Source of the DNA: Clarkia xantiana subsp. parviflora | Taxonomy: Eukaryota > Streptophyta > Magnoliopsida > Myrtales > Onagraceae | Length of the DNA stretch: 64,000 bases | Reading direction: 5' to 3' | Assembly: GCA_036873135.1 (NCBI GenBank) | Contig: JAPTYO010000059.1 | Span: 6,131,066 to 6,195,065, forward strand | In this document: positions 19,883 through 31,911 of the stretch, piece after piece | How positions within the stretch are numbered: position 1 is the stretch's first letter | Layout of the letters: the number at the start of each line of letters is the position of its first letter | The notes under the pieces: generated by a model | Told to the model about the DNA's origin: nothing | The model's input: only the letters and a program-made list of their open reading frames with translations | Databases searched by the model: none | Program-made: the position numbers and the translations under genes

Positions 19883-20595
19883 TAAAATTAGAAAATATTA
19901 TCTTGCCCCCTCTAAAATTTAGGGATAATTGAATAGATATTATTATTCCTACTAAAAATAGAGATAAGATTGTTAAAGAAGAAATCATTGTAGATACAGA
20001 TTTGAACATCAATATACAATAATAATAGAAAGAATATATTACCTAAACTAAATTTATATCACCGTAAAAATTACAATCACAACTTCACATAAAGAGAAAG
20101 AAACTTTGGTGCTCTTGTGGACAACCGATCCTTCTACCTGCAACTGCAGTTGATTTTCAGTTGACCAGACAATCACACCCGATTCGACTGAGGAGTTTTC
20201 AGAGACAACTATTGGATAATTTGAGCCTATGTAGTCAAAAATGCGTCTTTAAGTCTTAAAAACACACGTTTCTACGTACTTACCTCATAAAACGAGTTAA
20301 AACGTGATTAAGTCGCTATTGTGATAAAAATTGATAAAAACGCGACTTAGAATCGTAGAAACGTATAAAGACTCCGATTTTATACGTTTCTCACGTTTCC
20401 AAGTATTGACTTTCATGTTTTCTAAAAACTGGCCCAATAATTAATTATTTAGGTTGGGGCCTAATTCTAATTGTCTGTGACCCAACTTAAAGAACTAAAC
20501 TAGGCCCAAACCCCTCAAATTAGTAACTATTGATCTTCTACATGTCTTCAACCATTCAACTACAGACGACATCTTCTTGTTCTATACCATGTTTC
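19883..20595. other. Non-coding DNA before the CACTA element
   Basis: No gene, RNA or boundary recognised. A short palindrome CAACTGCAGTTG occurs near 20141-20152. Confidence 0.4.
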
Positions 20596-21784
20596 TAACA
20601 CTACAAGAAAATGTTGAATTACACACTAGAAGCTTACACACGGCAAAATATGTGTGCAATGACATTCCGATTCCACACCAATGTCACACTAAAAATGTGT
20701 TTTTTTGGTTAGATACTGATTACACACCGTATTACACACTTAAAAGGTCGGTGTGTAATATGTGTGCAGTTTTTTTAGATTCTCACCCGATTACACACCA
20801 ACTTGAGTTTGTGTTGGTGTGTAATTAGAATGGAAAGCTTTGAACTAGCTCGGATGGAATCAATATGTACATTTTGGTGTGTAAACAGAGTGCAAATAAA
20901 CTAAACATATTTTTTGTGGAATCAGACCGCTAAAACACCATGGACACATGTTAACATGTATTATATTATTGTTGACATAAGATATAATTATTTTTGAAAT
21001 ATTAATTGTTACACATGTATGCATACAAATATGTTTTACACCATGGATAATGTGTTTACATATATACGGTAAATTTTTTTACACATGTATGCATATAGTA
21101 TGTTTACATAAGTCTTTATTGTTGGTATGTTCGGTCTTTAGTAGGAGGCATACAAGATACAACAAACCCCGCTTAATTAATGTGGTATAATAATTTTTTA
21201 TAAAATAATAATTAATAAGTAAATATAATATATAATTGTAAAAAATAAATATATCAATATATTAATTTTCTAATTGATTAAATTTATCTAATTAACATTA
21301 CAAAAATATGTCGCAATTTTCATTTTGATATATTTTCTAAAGAAAATTTATTAATTTTCATACTTTATATCAGTTGGCTAAAAAAGTTCATAGCCACATT
21401 GAACAATTACCTCATAATAGGAAAAAAAAAAAAAAAGAACAGTGATCATTACTTAACAAAAAAAAAATTTAAAAATATTAGAAGAAAATTTATATTTAGT
21501 AAAACATCAATATGTATGTAAAATATTTTAGCAAATTCCTTATAATTAAATATATTATATAATATACAAAATTATGATTATAACAATAATAATAATAATA
21601 ATAATAATAAAACTAAACTAAAAATCAAATTCAAACATAAACGAATGGGATAAACATCAAAAGTTTGAGAAGTAAGAATTTGGAGGCAAATTTTAAATTC
21701 AAAATTCAAATTAAAAGATTTGAAAGGTGGAAAAAAAAATAATAATAATAATAAACTATAAAATAAAGCTATAGAGATTCCCCG

Positions 21785-24330
21785 TAAGTTTGATGTTCTT
21801 CTCTTCTTCTTCTTCAAAGACTTCAGTTTTCTTTGTTACTTCCGCCTCCAGCTTCCTCGTTGTCCCCACCGCAAGTCTTCACCCATCTTCCGTGTTGCCC
21901 CCACGGAAATTATTCGCCCGTCGTTCCCACCGGAGTCGCCTTCTTTCCCCACCGCCTCGTCGCTCGTTGCCGCCGAACCTTTATCTCTTCAGCACTCCTG
22001 CCTCGTCGCCTAACTTTCGTTTCTCTCTGTTGCTTTCTCAGGCGTCATATCCTTGCACAGGCCTCAAGCATAAATCAGCCAAAGAAGAAGGTAAGATCAA
22101 AACCCTAATTAAAATTAGGTTTTGAAATTGACCAAAATTGGGCTTTATGTGGAGTATTCAGTCTGGTTCCTAACTGAAAGAAATTTTGTGAAGGTTCCTG
22201 CGTTGAAGAATATTGATATCTGTTGCTCCAAATATACAGTTGTGGATTTATACTGTACTTATTGTCTTGAGTGGTGCATCCATTTTACTAACTTCCTTTA
22301 GTTGGACAGATTGACAGATTTTTATGAGTTATGACATAAGAATAATGTATATCATATCCTTACGATTTTATGGAAACTGAAAGAAATTGAAACATTGGTC
22401 GTGCAGTCCTTTCTATAGGGTTTTTATAAGGATTATATGATGGAAAGCATCTCTAAGAGTTGTACTTTTATGAATGCATATGTTAATGATTTCAATTTTG
22501 ATTTTCTTAAAGTTTTTTTTTTTTTTTATGGAGTTAGCTTGTATGAATGCATCTACTAATGTGTTCAATTTTATATTCTTGAAGGTTTTGTATGGAATTT
22601 GACATGTATGAAGCCGAGGAAGCAGCTCTGCATTTAAATAAACTTAAATGAATGTGAAAGAGTTCATTCCAATAAACAGTGAAGGAGGTGAAGGATTTGA
22701 CTCTGTAGCTGAAGTTCTGGAGGGTGTGAGTAGGTATGAATTATCATCTTCTTTCTAATACTTATTCTATTCTTAAGGCATTGATATATTCAATGTTCTT
22801 AATAAACTACAAGAAAATTAGATAAGTTTCATACTTAAATATATGTTACAGTTACTGTAAATCTCAATGCATCAGTTTACTGGTTAATAAATTTAACATG
22901 TCATTAGAGTATTTTTAGACAGATTGCAAGTTGGTTTCAAAATGAGAGTTATTGAGATAAGGAAGCTCACGAGTGGCTTTCTCATACTTCGCTTTTGGAG
23001 TTTCAAATCGGAAGGTATTAAAAGTTTCACTGATCTCCAATATCACGGTTATCATTTAATCCAAGTCGAAAGTAAAAAAAAAAAAAAAATCATTTTTATG
23101 TGTTTTTTTAATAATATTATGATTGTTCATGAATTAAAAAAAAAAAATCTATTTTCTACATGAATTTATTTTATTGTTATCGCACAACTTCTATTGTAGG
23201 CAATGGCATTATGCTTCCACAAAAAGATTTATGGAATATGATGTTTGGAGTCAATTAGTCATGCATCTTTACAGCGAAATGATGGAATAAATGTTATTTC
23301 AATAGATGCAATTGGTTATCTGCAACTTAATCATTAGAACATTTTATATAGTCGGTAAGTTATGACTGAAAAATGGGTGAATTTCATACAATGACGTCTA
23401 ATTGTTTAATGTTTGCATTGCATAGGTGAATTATAACATGTAAGAATCCAACTGCTCGTTGATTACATATCAGACATGGAACCCAAGTGAGTCTTCTTAT
23501 CTTTTATTTGAGTCTCTTATCCTCTACTTTCATTGCACAAATTGAGTCTTAATATTTTGTAACGAATATGGTGAATTTTCGTATATGTTTTTAGAATCGA
23601 AAAGCAACATCCTCATTATGTAATTTGCAGATCATCAATAGTGGTTATGAGTTTTCAATTGTTTTCAATTTACAGCAGAGTTATCAGTTCTTTTACATGA
23701 TTACAGCTTTTTCTCAAGTTTGAAATAGTCGGACTTGGCTGGTACTGAGGATGGTATTAGATCCAAGATGCGGAGTTCACTTAGAGTGCTCTTCTTCTCA
23801 AAGTAAAAATTTGGACTCTTCACTACATATATCTGAATAAAGCAAGCACTACATATATCCGATTGGCTACATCACTTTATCCATGCATGCATATCTTTCA
23901 TCCATGCATACATAAATTGCAGCAAAGTTATGTGTGTATGCATATGTGACTACATCACTTCATCCATGTCTACATATATTTCTTCCATTTATGCATAAGT
24001 TGTTTTAAATTACTTTGTTTTTGCATATGTGAATACATTACTTATTCCATGTCTACATATCTTTCATCAATGTCAGTATATCTTTCATCAATTTTGCTAT
24101 AGCTAGATAACTTAACTATTTATTATTTTTTAATATTACAGGTGAGAAGAATCACTTCGTAGATACAAAGGTGCATTATGATGATGGTTGACACTTGACA
24201 CTCTTCTTCAAGTCATTGTTATTTTATTTCTTAAGTCGAGCAAATATTGTACTTACACAGATCTTAACATGTATTGAAACCTCTTGTATTGGATTTGATT
24301 GAATTTATTAATAAACAAATATTAATGCTT
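21785..24330 (+). other. Candidate multi-exon transcription unit inside the CACTA element
   Basis: A CT-rich, leader-like stretch (21785-22090) ends AAGAAG followed by a consensus donor GTAAGATC and 'aaaaccctaat', typical of a plant first intron. A later segment opens ATGGAATTTGACATGTATG (about 22590) and ends GAGTAG|GTATGA at 22733. A final segment follows TTACAG (24141) and has AATAAA at 24310. Base composition is far less AT-rich in the first exon than in the surroundings. Open frames of 91-111 codons in exon 1 are Ser/Pro-rich and probably not the product. I do not recognise a protein, and gene capture is an inference. Confidence 0.35.
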
Positions 24331-24480
24331 TTCTACGGAATGATTTTTCTTAAAAATATTGTGTTTAAATAGAACATTTCAAAATTTTGAAAGTAATATT
24401 AAAAGTGCATTTCTAGAAATAAAATAATTGTAGCTAAATAACTCCATTAGAATTAATATTGTCTATTACTAAAAATTCAA

Positions 24481-24905
24481 AATAGATTTAAAATTGGTAG
24501 ATACTAAATCTGACTTTTTTGGAACCGCAAATGCAATATTAAAGAGTCTAAATAGATTTGAAATTGGTAGTTACTAAATCCGACTTTTTAGGAACTACAA
24601 ATGCAATACTAAAAGTTCTTAATAGATTTTAAATTGGTAATTACTAAATCCAACTTTTTTGGCACCACAAATGCAATAGTAAAGACTCTAAATAGATTTT
24701 AAATTGATAGATACTAAATCCGACTTTTTGAAATAACAAATGCAAAACTAAAGTCTGTAAATAGGTTTTAATTTGTTAGTTGCTAAATCCGACTTTTTTA
24801 GAACCACAAATACAACACTAAAAGTTATAAATAGGGTTTAAATATTTGTTACTAAATGTTTCTATTTTGAAATCATAAATCTAATACTAAAGAAGTACAT
24901 TTGGA
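24481..24905. repeat. 70-bp tandem array in the CACTA subterminal region
   Basis: Six diverged copies start near 24481, 24551, 24621, 24691, 24760 and 24829. The unit is AATAGATTTWAAATTGGTAG then ACTAAATCCGACTTTTTTGG then CACAAATGCAATAYTAAAG. It is internal to the element. Confidence 0.85.
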
Positions 24906-25181
24906 TTAAGATGGGTGTTACTAAATGGTAACAAATAGTATCAAACATGGTAGGATTGATGTAGAATTTCATTCGAAACACCAAATTTCAGTGTGTCATT
25001 TGTACAGCAATTTAAACCCACTCAGATTGCACACCAAATTCCAGTGCGTCATTTGCGCACCAATTACCAGCTCTAAATACCACACCGGTTTTTTTGGTGT
25101 GGAACCAGTATGTATACCTGTTTGCACACCCATTCCACTCCACTTTAGCCGTGTGCAATTAAGAGTTTTCTTGTAGTGTAA

Positions 25182-26870
25182 TTCTACTCTTTCTAGTTTT
25201 AATTTCAAACCCTAAAATCCTTAAGACTACACCCAAGTCTATATATATGTTTTGTTCATTCGGTTGTCTATAATAGTAAGACAACACACAATATGTAAGT
25301 TTTGTCACTTGTATACGTTAGAAAGTAAATAATTATTGCTAAAGTTTATCATGGCGTTATCATCATCAATCAGACATAATTATCATGGGTTAATACGATT
25401 TATAGGTGTTTTATTAGAATATATGATATGTGATGGTTAATTTAGTAAACTCTCACAACTAGCTTCCTTTAATTAAAACAAAAATAGAGCACTTACATGA
25501 CTCTCTCTTATGAGTTTTCTCTTTTAGTGTGTTTTTGGGTTTGTTGCTAACTCGTCTATGTTTCAGACTTATAGGTGACATAAGCATTGCTTGCTAGTCA
25601 AAATTTAAGTTTGCTTTAACTCTGTTTGAAAAATTAAGGGACATTATAGATCGTTCATATTAGGACAAGATTTTTATTTAACGTATATACATCGTTCATA
25701 TTTTGTTGATTTTTAATTCGTGCGGTCACTATCATTCTGGTGGTATATGGTGCTTTGCTCCGGATCTTTATTGAAAATGTGAAACAATATTATATTTTGA
25801 GGATTTCCAAGTTGTTAAGATTACTACGTTCAACATATAATATAACAATTTTATACTTTGATTACCATCTTTTGTTGCAAATATGTTATCGGTTATTATT
25901 GAGTAAATTACTAGGTTTATGAATTTCATTTAAATAATTACATATATGTACATTTATATTTTTCATTTAAAATGTTATTTTAACACATTGATAGAAACTT
26001 ACTTTTCTACGATCCGACTCTACAACTCGACTCTACTTAACAATTTCCGTCTCTACGTAGAAATCTGTCTTTGACCGCATAGATTTGAGCAATAGAAGAC
26101 ATTAGAGGTATTTATTTATTTGTGTGCTCTTCCATTCTTCTTGTTCTTGAGCTAGATTAAACATGCAATTTAGGGAAATAGAACTATATGAAATGCTGGA
26201 GTGATTGTGGATCTTAATTGAAGAAAGAAATTCAACCGAATTAGAATCATACCTGGGTTTCTTGCTCAAACTCTTTAATAAACAAACTTCAAAAGCATGA
26301 TGATTGAAGAAGGCTTTATTTTTTGTAAATATCGATGGAGAAGATGAACCGACTGGAACTGGTGGTGCTCTCTGTTGAGTGTTTTAATCTGCTATCCTTG
26401 CTTTTTGCTCGGAGAACCGAGAATGTTATGATGTTAGCCTGTTAGGTCTTAGGTGCACAGGTACTAGTTAGTGCTTGTTATTTGTAGGCCTGTAGTTGTA
26501 CTTATCCTGTTTTATATTTATACATATATATTATATTAATTTATCACTTAAATTATAACAATAATATGTGGCTTGTTGCTTTGTTTATGAGACCTGTGTT
26601 GCTTAGGTTATATTACAGTAAGTTTTATAAAAAAAAAAAAAATGAAGTTGATTAGTTATGTTAATAGACATTTAACAGTTTGACACTTTGGTTTGGTTGT
26701 GATTTATTTCATTTAGTTATTTATTTTATGTTTATTCACTAATCGCTAATTTTTTATTTTTTAAACTTTTATATTATTTAAATTTGAATAGTTATATAAC
26801 TTTATTATTTCGTATTACATAGCCATAATTTTCTAATTATAAATGTCAATTTAATAGGTATGGATAAATT
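25182..26870. other. AT-rich non-coding stretch within the gag-only element
   Basis: No coding frame, RNA gene or terminal repeat recognised. AT-rich throughout. Confidence 0.4.
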
Positions 26871-28632
26871 TGTTATTAAATGCTAATTTTTTCTTTCGAG
26901 AAGTTCGACGCCTTTGACTTTCGTCTAGGCTTGATTATCCCGTCTTTGAGTCTTAAAGTCTCTCCCACTCGAAATAATGCCTCTTATCGGAGTATTTCTT
27001 CCAATTGGGATCAATTCTCCCACTCGAGATGATGCTTCTTATCAGAGCATCACTTCTATTGGGTACAAGAGGAGTGCTTTAACCATAACCGACAACTTTC
27101 CTTATACCACTTCTCGGTCTCGGAGTTTTACTTCCAAGATAAATTCCTTGATCACTAGGATCTGGAACCAAGTTTGTCGGATCACTCCCACTGGGAACAA
27201 TGGGTAGTATAGGTAGTTGTGGCAATCCTGGTTCAGCATTACAATAATCAGGTTCAACTTGATTCGTCCAATCAGCAACAGTGATTACATGTAGTAAGTG
27301 TTTATTCCTCCCACTGGATTTATAATGAAAATGTTCCCATTATCATTTACCATGTCATTCACTTGAGTTGCTGGTTCAAATATCTTCCACTCGAAGTAAG
27401 TGGGACCTGCTATCTGTAATATCTTGCTCCTGATTTGATCAAGACTCATTATTCTGAACTGTCAATGCATCGGAAAATTCGTCCTCAAGTATGTAATGTC
27501 ACATGTTCGACCACGGTACCATGTCTTTAAGCTGTAAGCATGTATTTTCAAAGAGTAGTTAACATACTCTTGTCCTAAATACGTGTTTAATGCGCAAATT
27601 AATGTCGCATGGTGATATGATTTATCTCATTATCATTCTTTTGCTTTTATGGCGGTGTGTCTTACCGATTACAATGGAACATAGTTTTACATTAATGTGA
27701 ATCATTTTCTCATCATCCCATAGGGAACGTGTGGCGAAATGACTACAACATTTAAGCTATGCCTATAGAAGTGTGTCATTTGATTTGAATACTTAGCCTG
27801 ACTTATCGTTCAAGGCGTACAGAAGGAAAATCGTTTAACCAACTTCCTCCTTCTTCATTTGCTAACTTATTTCAGAGATTTTATCCCATCTCCGAACTGA
27901 GCATTTCAGGTTTTCACATTATGCGTCAGTCGATACTTTTACAAGGTCGTAGTAACTTTCGAAGCCTACTTCCTACCGATGTAAATGTTATCAATAAGTT
28001 ATTTCCGAAGGAATGAAAACGAAAGTTTAGCACATCATCATTTTAAACACTTCATTATTAAACTCATACTTTGAAACGATGTGTTCCTCTTTCGAAGTCC
28101 ACTTGCGTGAGGCGTAACTTACCCCAGTTTAACATTTGGTTAAATCGTTTCATTTCTGAAGTTAATACAGTTTAATCCAATCGGTTTTGCACATGATTAT
28201 CATTACATTTTATTTCATTCAATGGAGTAATAATAATAAAGAAAGAGTTTTAATTGGTTAATTCTTAGAGCGACGCAATCGATGGATTTAATGGCATGAT
28301 CTAGTCCATAGATTTAGATGTAGGAGAAAATGTATGGATTTGTTTGATTCTTTCATTTATGATGTCATTTTAATTTTGGTTATTTACTTATTTCGGATCG
28401 ATCCCCTTTTTAACCGAGTCGATTAATCTTGATAAGCAGAACTCTTTTCGAATCGAAAGGTAACTACTTTATTCAATGAAACTGAAACAATGTATTCCAA
28501 AATCATAAATTAAACAAATAGAAAAACCAACACTGAACAATACTGAGGTCTCAGATCTCAAACTCGAACCAGTCATGAAGAAGTTTGATGGACAAGTTGT
28601 CTTAACCGAAATGTACCTAAAAGGTACTGATA
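26871..28632 (-). other. Region downstream of gag in the copia-type element
   Basis: On the minus strand this is where protease-pol should follow gag. No pol motif is visible. Near 26940-27230 the plus strand repeats 'ctcccactcgara-atgc' motifs. Short minus-strand stretches are open but unrecognised. It looks like long non-coding filler. Confidence 0.45.
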
Positions 28633-29286
28633 TCATGGTGAGTAAAGCACCGGATCATCGTTAGACTTCTTTTTGCAGGGGGTTGACAAGCATTTTAGCT
28701 TACCGGTGAATCTTTCATCGAATGCCTCGGGCTCCTTTGGAAAATTTCCTTCCTTCTCATCTGTTTCGAATAGGTCTATCGTCGTCTTGATCGATTCGAT
28801 CAAACGCGTTAGGCCTTTCTCGTTAACAAACCATGAAAGAGGAAACATTCTCATTACCTTCTGAGCCCGAGTCCATACGTCCAACTCATCAGCGGGATCA
28901 TGATAGGCTATTATGCCGTCATCACTGCATAGAATACTGAAGTATTCCGCCGTTAAGGCTCTAGCTTCAGCGGCCTTACCCTTACCGAAGCGAAGGTATA
29001 TGGCACACCAAAGATGCAATGCGCTGAGTTGTGTAAAATCTTTCTCTACTTCTGTTGACAGCTACGAGAGAATCAACTCTCGTGCATTACGATCCTTCCT
29101 CAACCTTTTCTTGTTGTTGCATTCATGTGGGTTTTTGTATTCGTCTAAGCTCAACCTATCCGCCGTCGGATTGACCTGATCGTCAAGATCCGCAGCGATC
29201 AGAAGATCCATAACATTATCTCTCCATGCATCGTAATCCATGTCGTCCATATTGCGTGGTTCGTAAAACTGTACCGGGTCAGCCAT
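28633..29286 (-). pseudogene. gag: Copia-type gag with one internal stop
   Basis: Start ATG at 29286 (MADPVQFYEPRNMDDMDYDAW). Copia gag features are the YDAWRDNVMDLL motif, an (A)RELILS helix and the LWCAIYLRFGKG motif. One in-frame TAG (29062-29064) follows ELILS and the same frame then continues to 28633, giving about 217 codons. No zinc knuckle is present and no protease follows. It aligns with the gag at 58661-59320 at YD-W, ELS/ILLS and LRYGKG, but the two are quite diverged while their LTRs are close. Confidence 0.75.
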
Positions 29287-31299
29287 GAAAACTAGCACAT
29301 TGATGGTTATGCAAAATTAGGTAGACAATAACAATTTGAGAAAGAATTGCATACACCAGATATCTATTAAGATTGAATCCGACAAATAATGATTCATCAG
29401 TCATCTAAACCAACTGACCACCAGTAAACCAATGGAAGATGGTTGTGAAAGAGTTCACATTACCGCCGTTTTCAATCCAATAGTTCAGTCTTTTAAAACG
29501 GTTTTAATCGCAAATTACCGGAACGAGAATTTTAAAACAAGCATACCCGATCTTGGCTTTCCCAAGGCCCTTTGTATTTTGGAAAATATTCCGATTCATT
29601 CACTCATGCAAATATAATTCTACTGACCATGTAAATTATCATACGCAAGTAACATTCATCAAACAAACCACACTCATGCTTACGCGTCATGCGTCTAATA
29701 TTCCGACGAACTCATGCTTCCATACATAATTCTACTTCCAAGTAAATTATCAAATGCGACTACATCCTCAACATTCTAGCATACGTGTCAAACATGAATC
29801 ATTCATATCCATCATACATATTTGGCGACTGGTTTTCGATTTTAAAATGATTTTAAACATTAGGGGCTGATTTGCAATTCATGCTTATATTCAATTACAC
29901 AATATTCTAGACATGAATCCTAGGCATTTCCAACCATCACAGCATGTCTATCCTAGTGCGCATTCTATATATTTAACCAGGGCTCCGCCCACAACATGCA
30001 ATATCCAGCTAGTTTGACTAAGCCAAGACAACATTTCTTATCATGTATTAATATATATATATATATTGAATAATAAACAATTGCATTTCAGCCCTCTAAT
30101 TAATCCAGTCCCAAAAATATGTATCTCCGAGATCCATCCCTATAATCGAAACAAGGCATAAAGGTTAGCTACCCTACGAACACTGTGTAGTCCATTTAGA
30201 GGTTCAAAGACATTTGGATTTTAAAACTTGACCACCCTATTTTATTTAATTGACTTGAATTCGGTTTTGAAAATCATTTTTGTTCAGTCAATTTCGGTCC
30301 GGTCTAAAAAATCTGGTTTGGGTCCGGTTCGGATAAATCCAGTTCGGTCCGGTTTAAAATTCGGTTCGGTCCGGTTTTAATTTTAAAATCTGATTCGGTC
30401 CGAACCGGTCCAATAAAATAGGGTTCGGTTCGGTTTGACACACAAAACCGGTTCGGTTAGATCCACTTAATTACCCTGGTTCGACCCGACCAGACTAGGT
30501 CGAACCGATTGAGAAAACCCGGTTCGATTTAAATCCGTCCCGGTTTGACATATTGGACTGGCCCAATAATTAAAATTTCAAAGGTTGGGCTGAAATGTTT
30601 ACTTGTGGCTCAAGTATGGTTTTAAAGTCCAAAAATAATTAACTTACCCACCAAGTAACATTAATTATATAAACTATTAAATATATATATATATGTAAAA
30701 ACCGGCACAATATATAGGATATATATATTTATTTATTGTCAATATCTTAAATAGGGTAACAAATATACTGACAATATATTTTCTCAATCTTTTAGGAAAT
30801 TAAATCTATCAATAATATCTTTAACCCTATTAAATATTTAGATATATTGATAGTTATATATATTTCTATATATTAATGTGAATCTATCATGATGTTCCCA
30901 ATTATAGATATATTGTTACCTTAATTATAAAATTAAAATATGGTAAACAATATAATTTAAAAATTTCAGCCGAAATATGTCCCTTGGTGATTAAGAAATT
31001 AAAAAATTTTACCTTGTAATTCACCTAGGGTTTCGGCACAAACATTAAAATTGGGAACAAGTGGTCAAATTTTAAGATCAAATTTTAATAAGATCTACAA
31101 TCCAATGTTTGATTTTGATAAACATTACAATTTTCTTGAAGATCATGAACATCAAATTAACCAAGAACATCATGAAAATTTCGGATTCACCAATAACCCC
31201 AAAAAATCGAAAAATTTAAAATTTTCTTTTAAAAATTTCGGTTTTTAAGTTTAAACTTCATAAACACCAATTTATCAAAATCATGATCTCCTAACACAG
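29287..31299 (-). other. 2-kb leader of the gag-only copia element
   Basis: Between primer site and gag lies an unusually long leader. It includes a GGTTCGG/CCGAACC-rich stretch (30280-30545) and A/T-rich DNA, and a reverse-oriented 61-codon frame on the plus strand (29432-29617). The same leader, including these features, follows the LTR at 55906-56504, so it belongs to the family. Confidence 0.7.
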
Positions 31300-31311
31300 G
31301 CTCTGATACCA
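31300..31311 (-). other. Primer-binding site of the gag-only copia element
   Basis: GCTCTGATACCA on the plus strand, i.e. TGGTATCAGAGC on the minus strand, complementary to initiator tRNA-Met. It is one base from the LTR. Confidence 0.93.
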
Positions 31312-31312
31312 C

Positions 31313-31906
31313 TGTTAGTTTACGGGGAGTAATCACTACGGATACTTAAAACAAGATACATGCTAGTAATCGGAATTACGCAGCGGAAGATTCGCACATA
31401 CCTTTAAGATGATCCGTAGACCCAAGATCTTCTCAGGAGGGAGTTCACGATCCTCCGGTCGGGACCCGTAGAGGTTCTTGTTAGAGAAGCCCTACGCGGT
31501 GCAAGCTCCACAACAAAGCCTCTGATCGATTCTTGGCACGGGGACAGATCTCTGAAGTGTTTGCTTGGAAAGCAAATTGGCACACCCTTGGTGAAGGTAG
31601 GTTCGGCCGAAACCTAGGTGTGGGGTGGAGGGTTTTTCTCTCTAAAACACTCTAATGATAAAATAGTGATTACCCTAAAAATCCCCTAACACCATGTATT
31701 TTATAGGAGGAGCAAGATGGACAAAAGTTCACTTTGCCCACACTAGGTATTTCGGCCGGCCATGCAAGGCCCATAATTTGGGCCTCTCATTTCAGTTGGG
31801 ATTTGGGTCTAGCCCAATTACCTAATGTGACATTTACCTAATTTCCTTAGGTAAACTATACATATTATGGGCTACCAATTACGGCGCCCATCACCATATG
31901 CTTACA
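31313..31906 (-). repeat. 5' LTR of the gag-only copia element (594 bp)
   Basis: Nearly identical to 15965-16563, with scattered substitutions and a few short indels. Its right flank GTCCG (31907-31911) matches the left flank of the other LTR. Confidence 0.95.
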
Positions 31907-31911
31907 GTCCG

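Larger units (their letters stand above)
20599..25178. mobile_element. CACTA (En/Spm-type) DNA transposon, non-autonomous
   Basis: 4580 bp from CACTACAAGAAAA to TTTTCTTGTAGTG, with TAA duplicated on both sides (20596-20598 and 25179-25181). Subterminal regions carry many copies of short ACACACC / GTGTGTAA motifs in both orientations (20625-20900 and 25000-25170), typical transposase-binding arrays. I find no TNP2- or TNPA-like frame. The interior holds a transcript-like unit and a 70-bp repeat array. Confidence 0.93.
15965..31906 (-). mobile_element. Gag-only copia-type LTR element with nested insertions
   Basis: LTRs at 15965-16563 and 31313-31906 in the same orientation are flanked by GTCCG at 15960-15964 and 31907-31911, so the two LTRs are one 15.9-kb insertion. 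On the minus strand it has a 5' LTR, a perfect tRNA-Met primer site, a leader of about 2 kb, a gag frame with one stop, and then no recognisable protease, integrase or reverse transcriptase. Nested DNA between about 16.86 and 26.8 kb includes a family-D LTR, a Mutator MITE, a Helitron end and a CACTA element. The layout is that of a TR-GAG/LARD-type non-autonomous element. A second copy starts at 55906. Confidence 0.85.
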
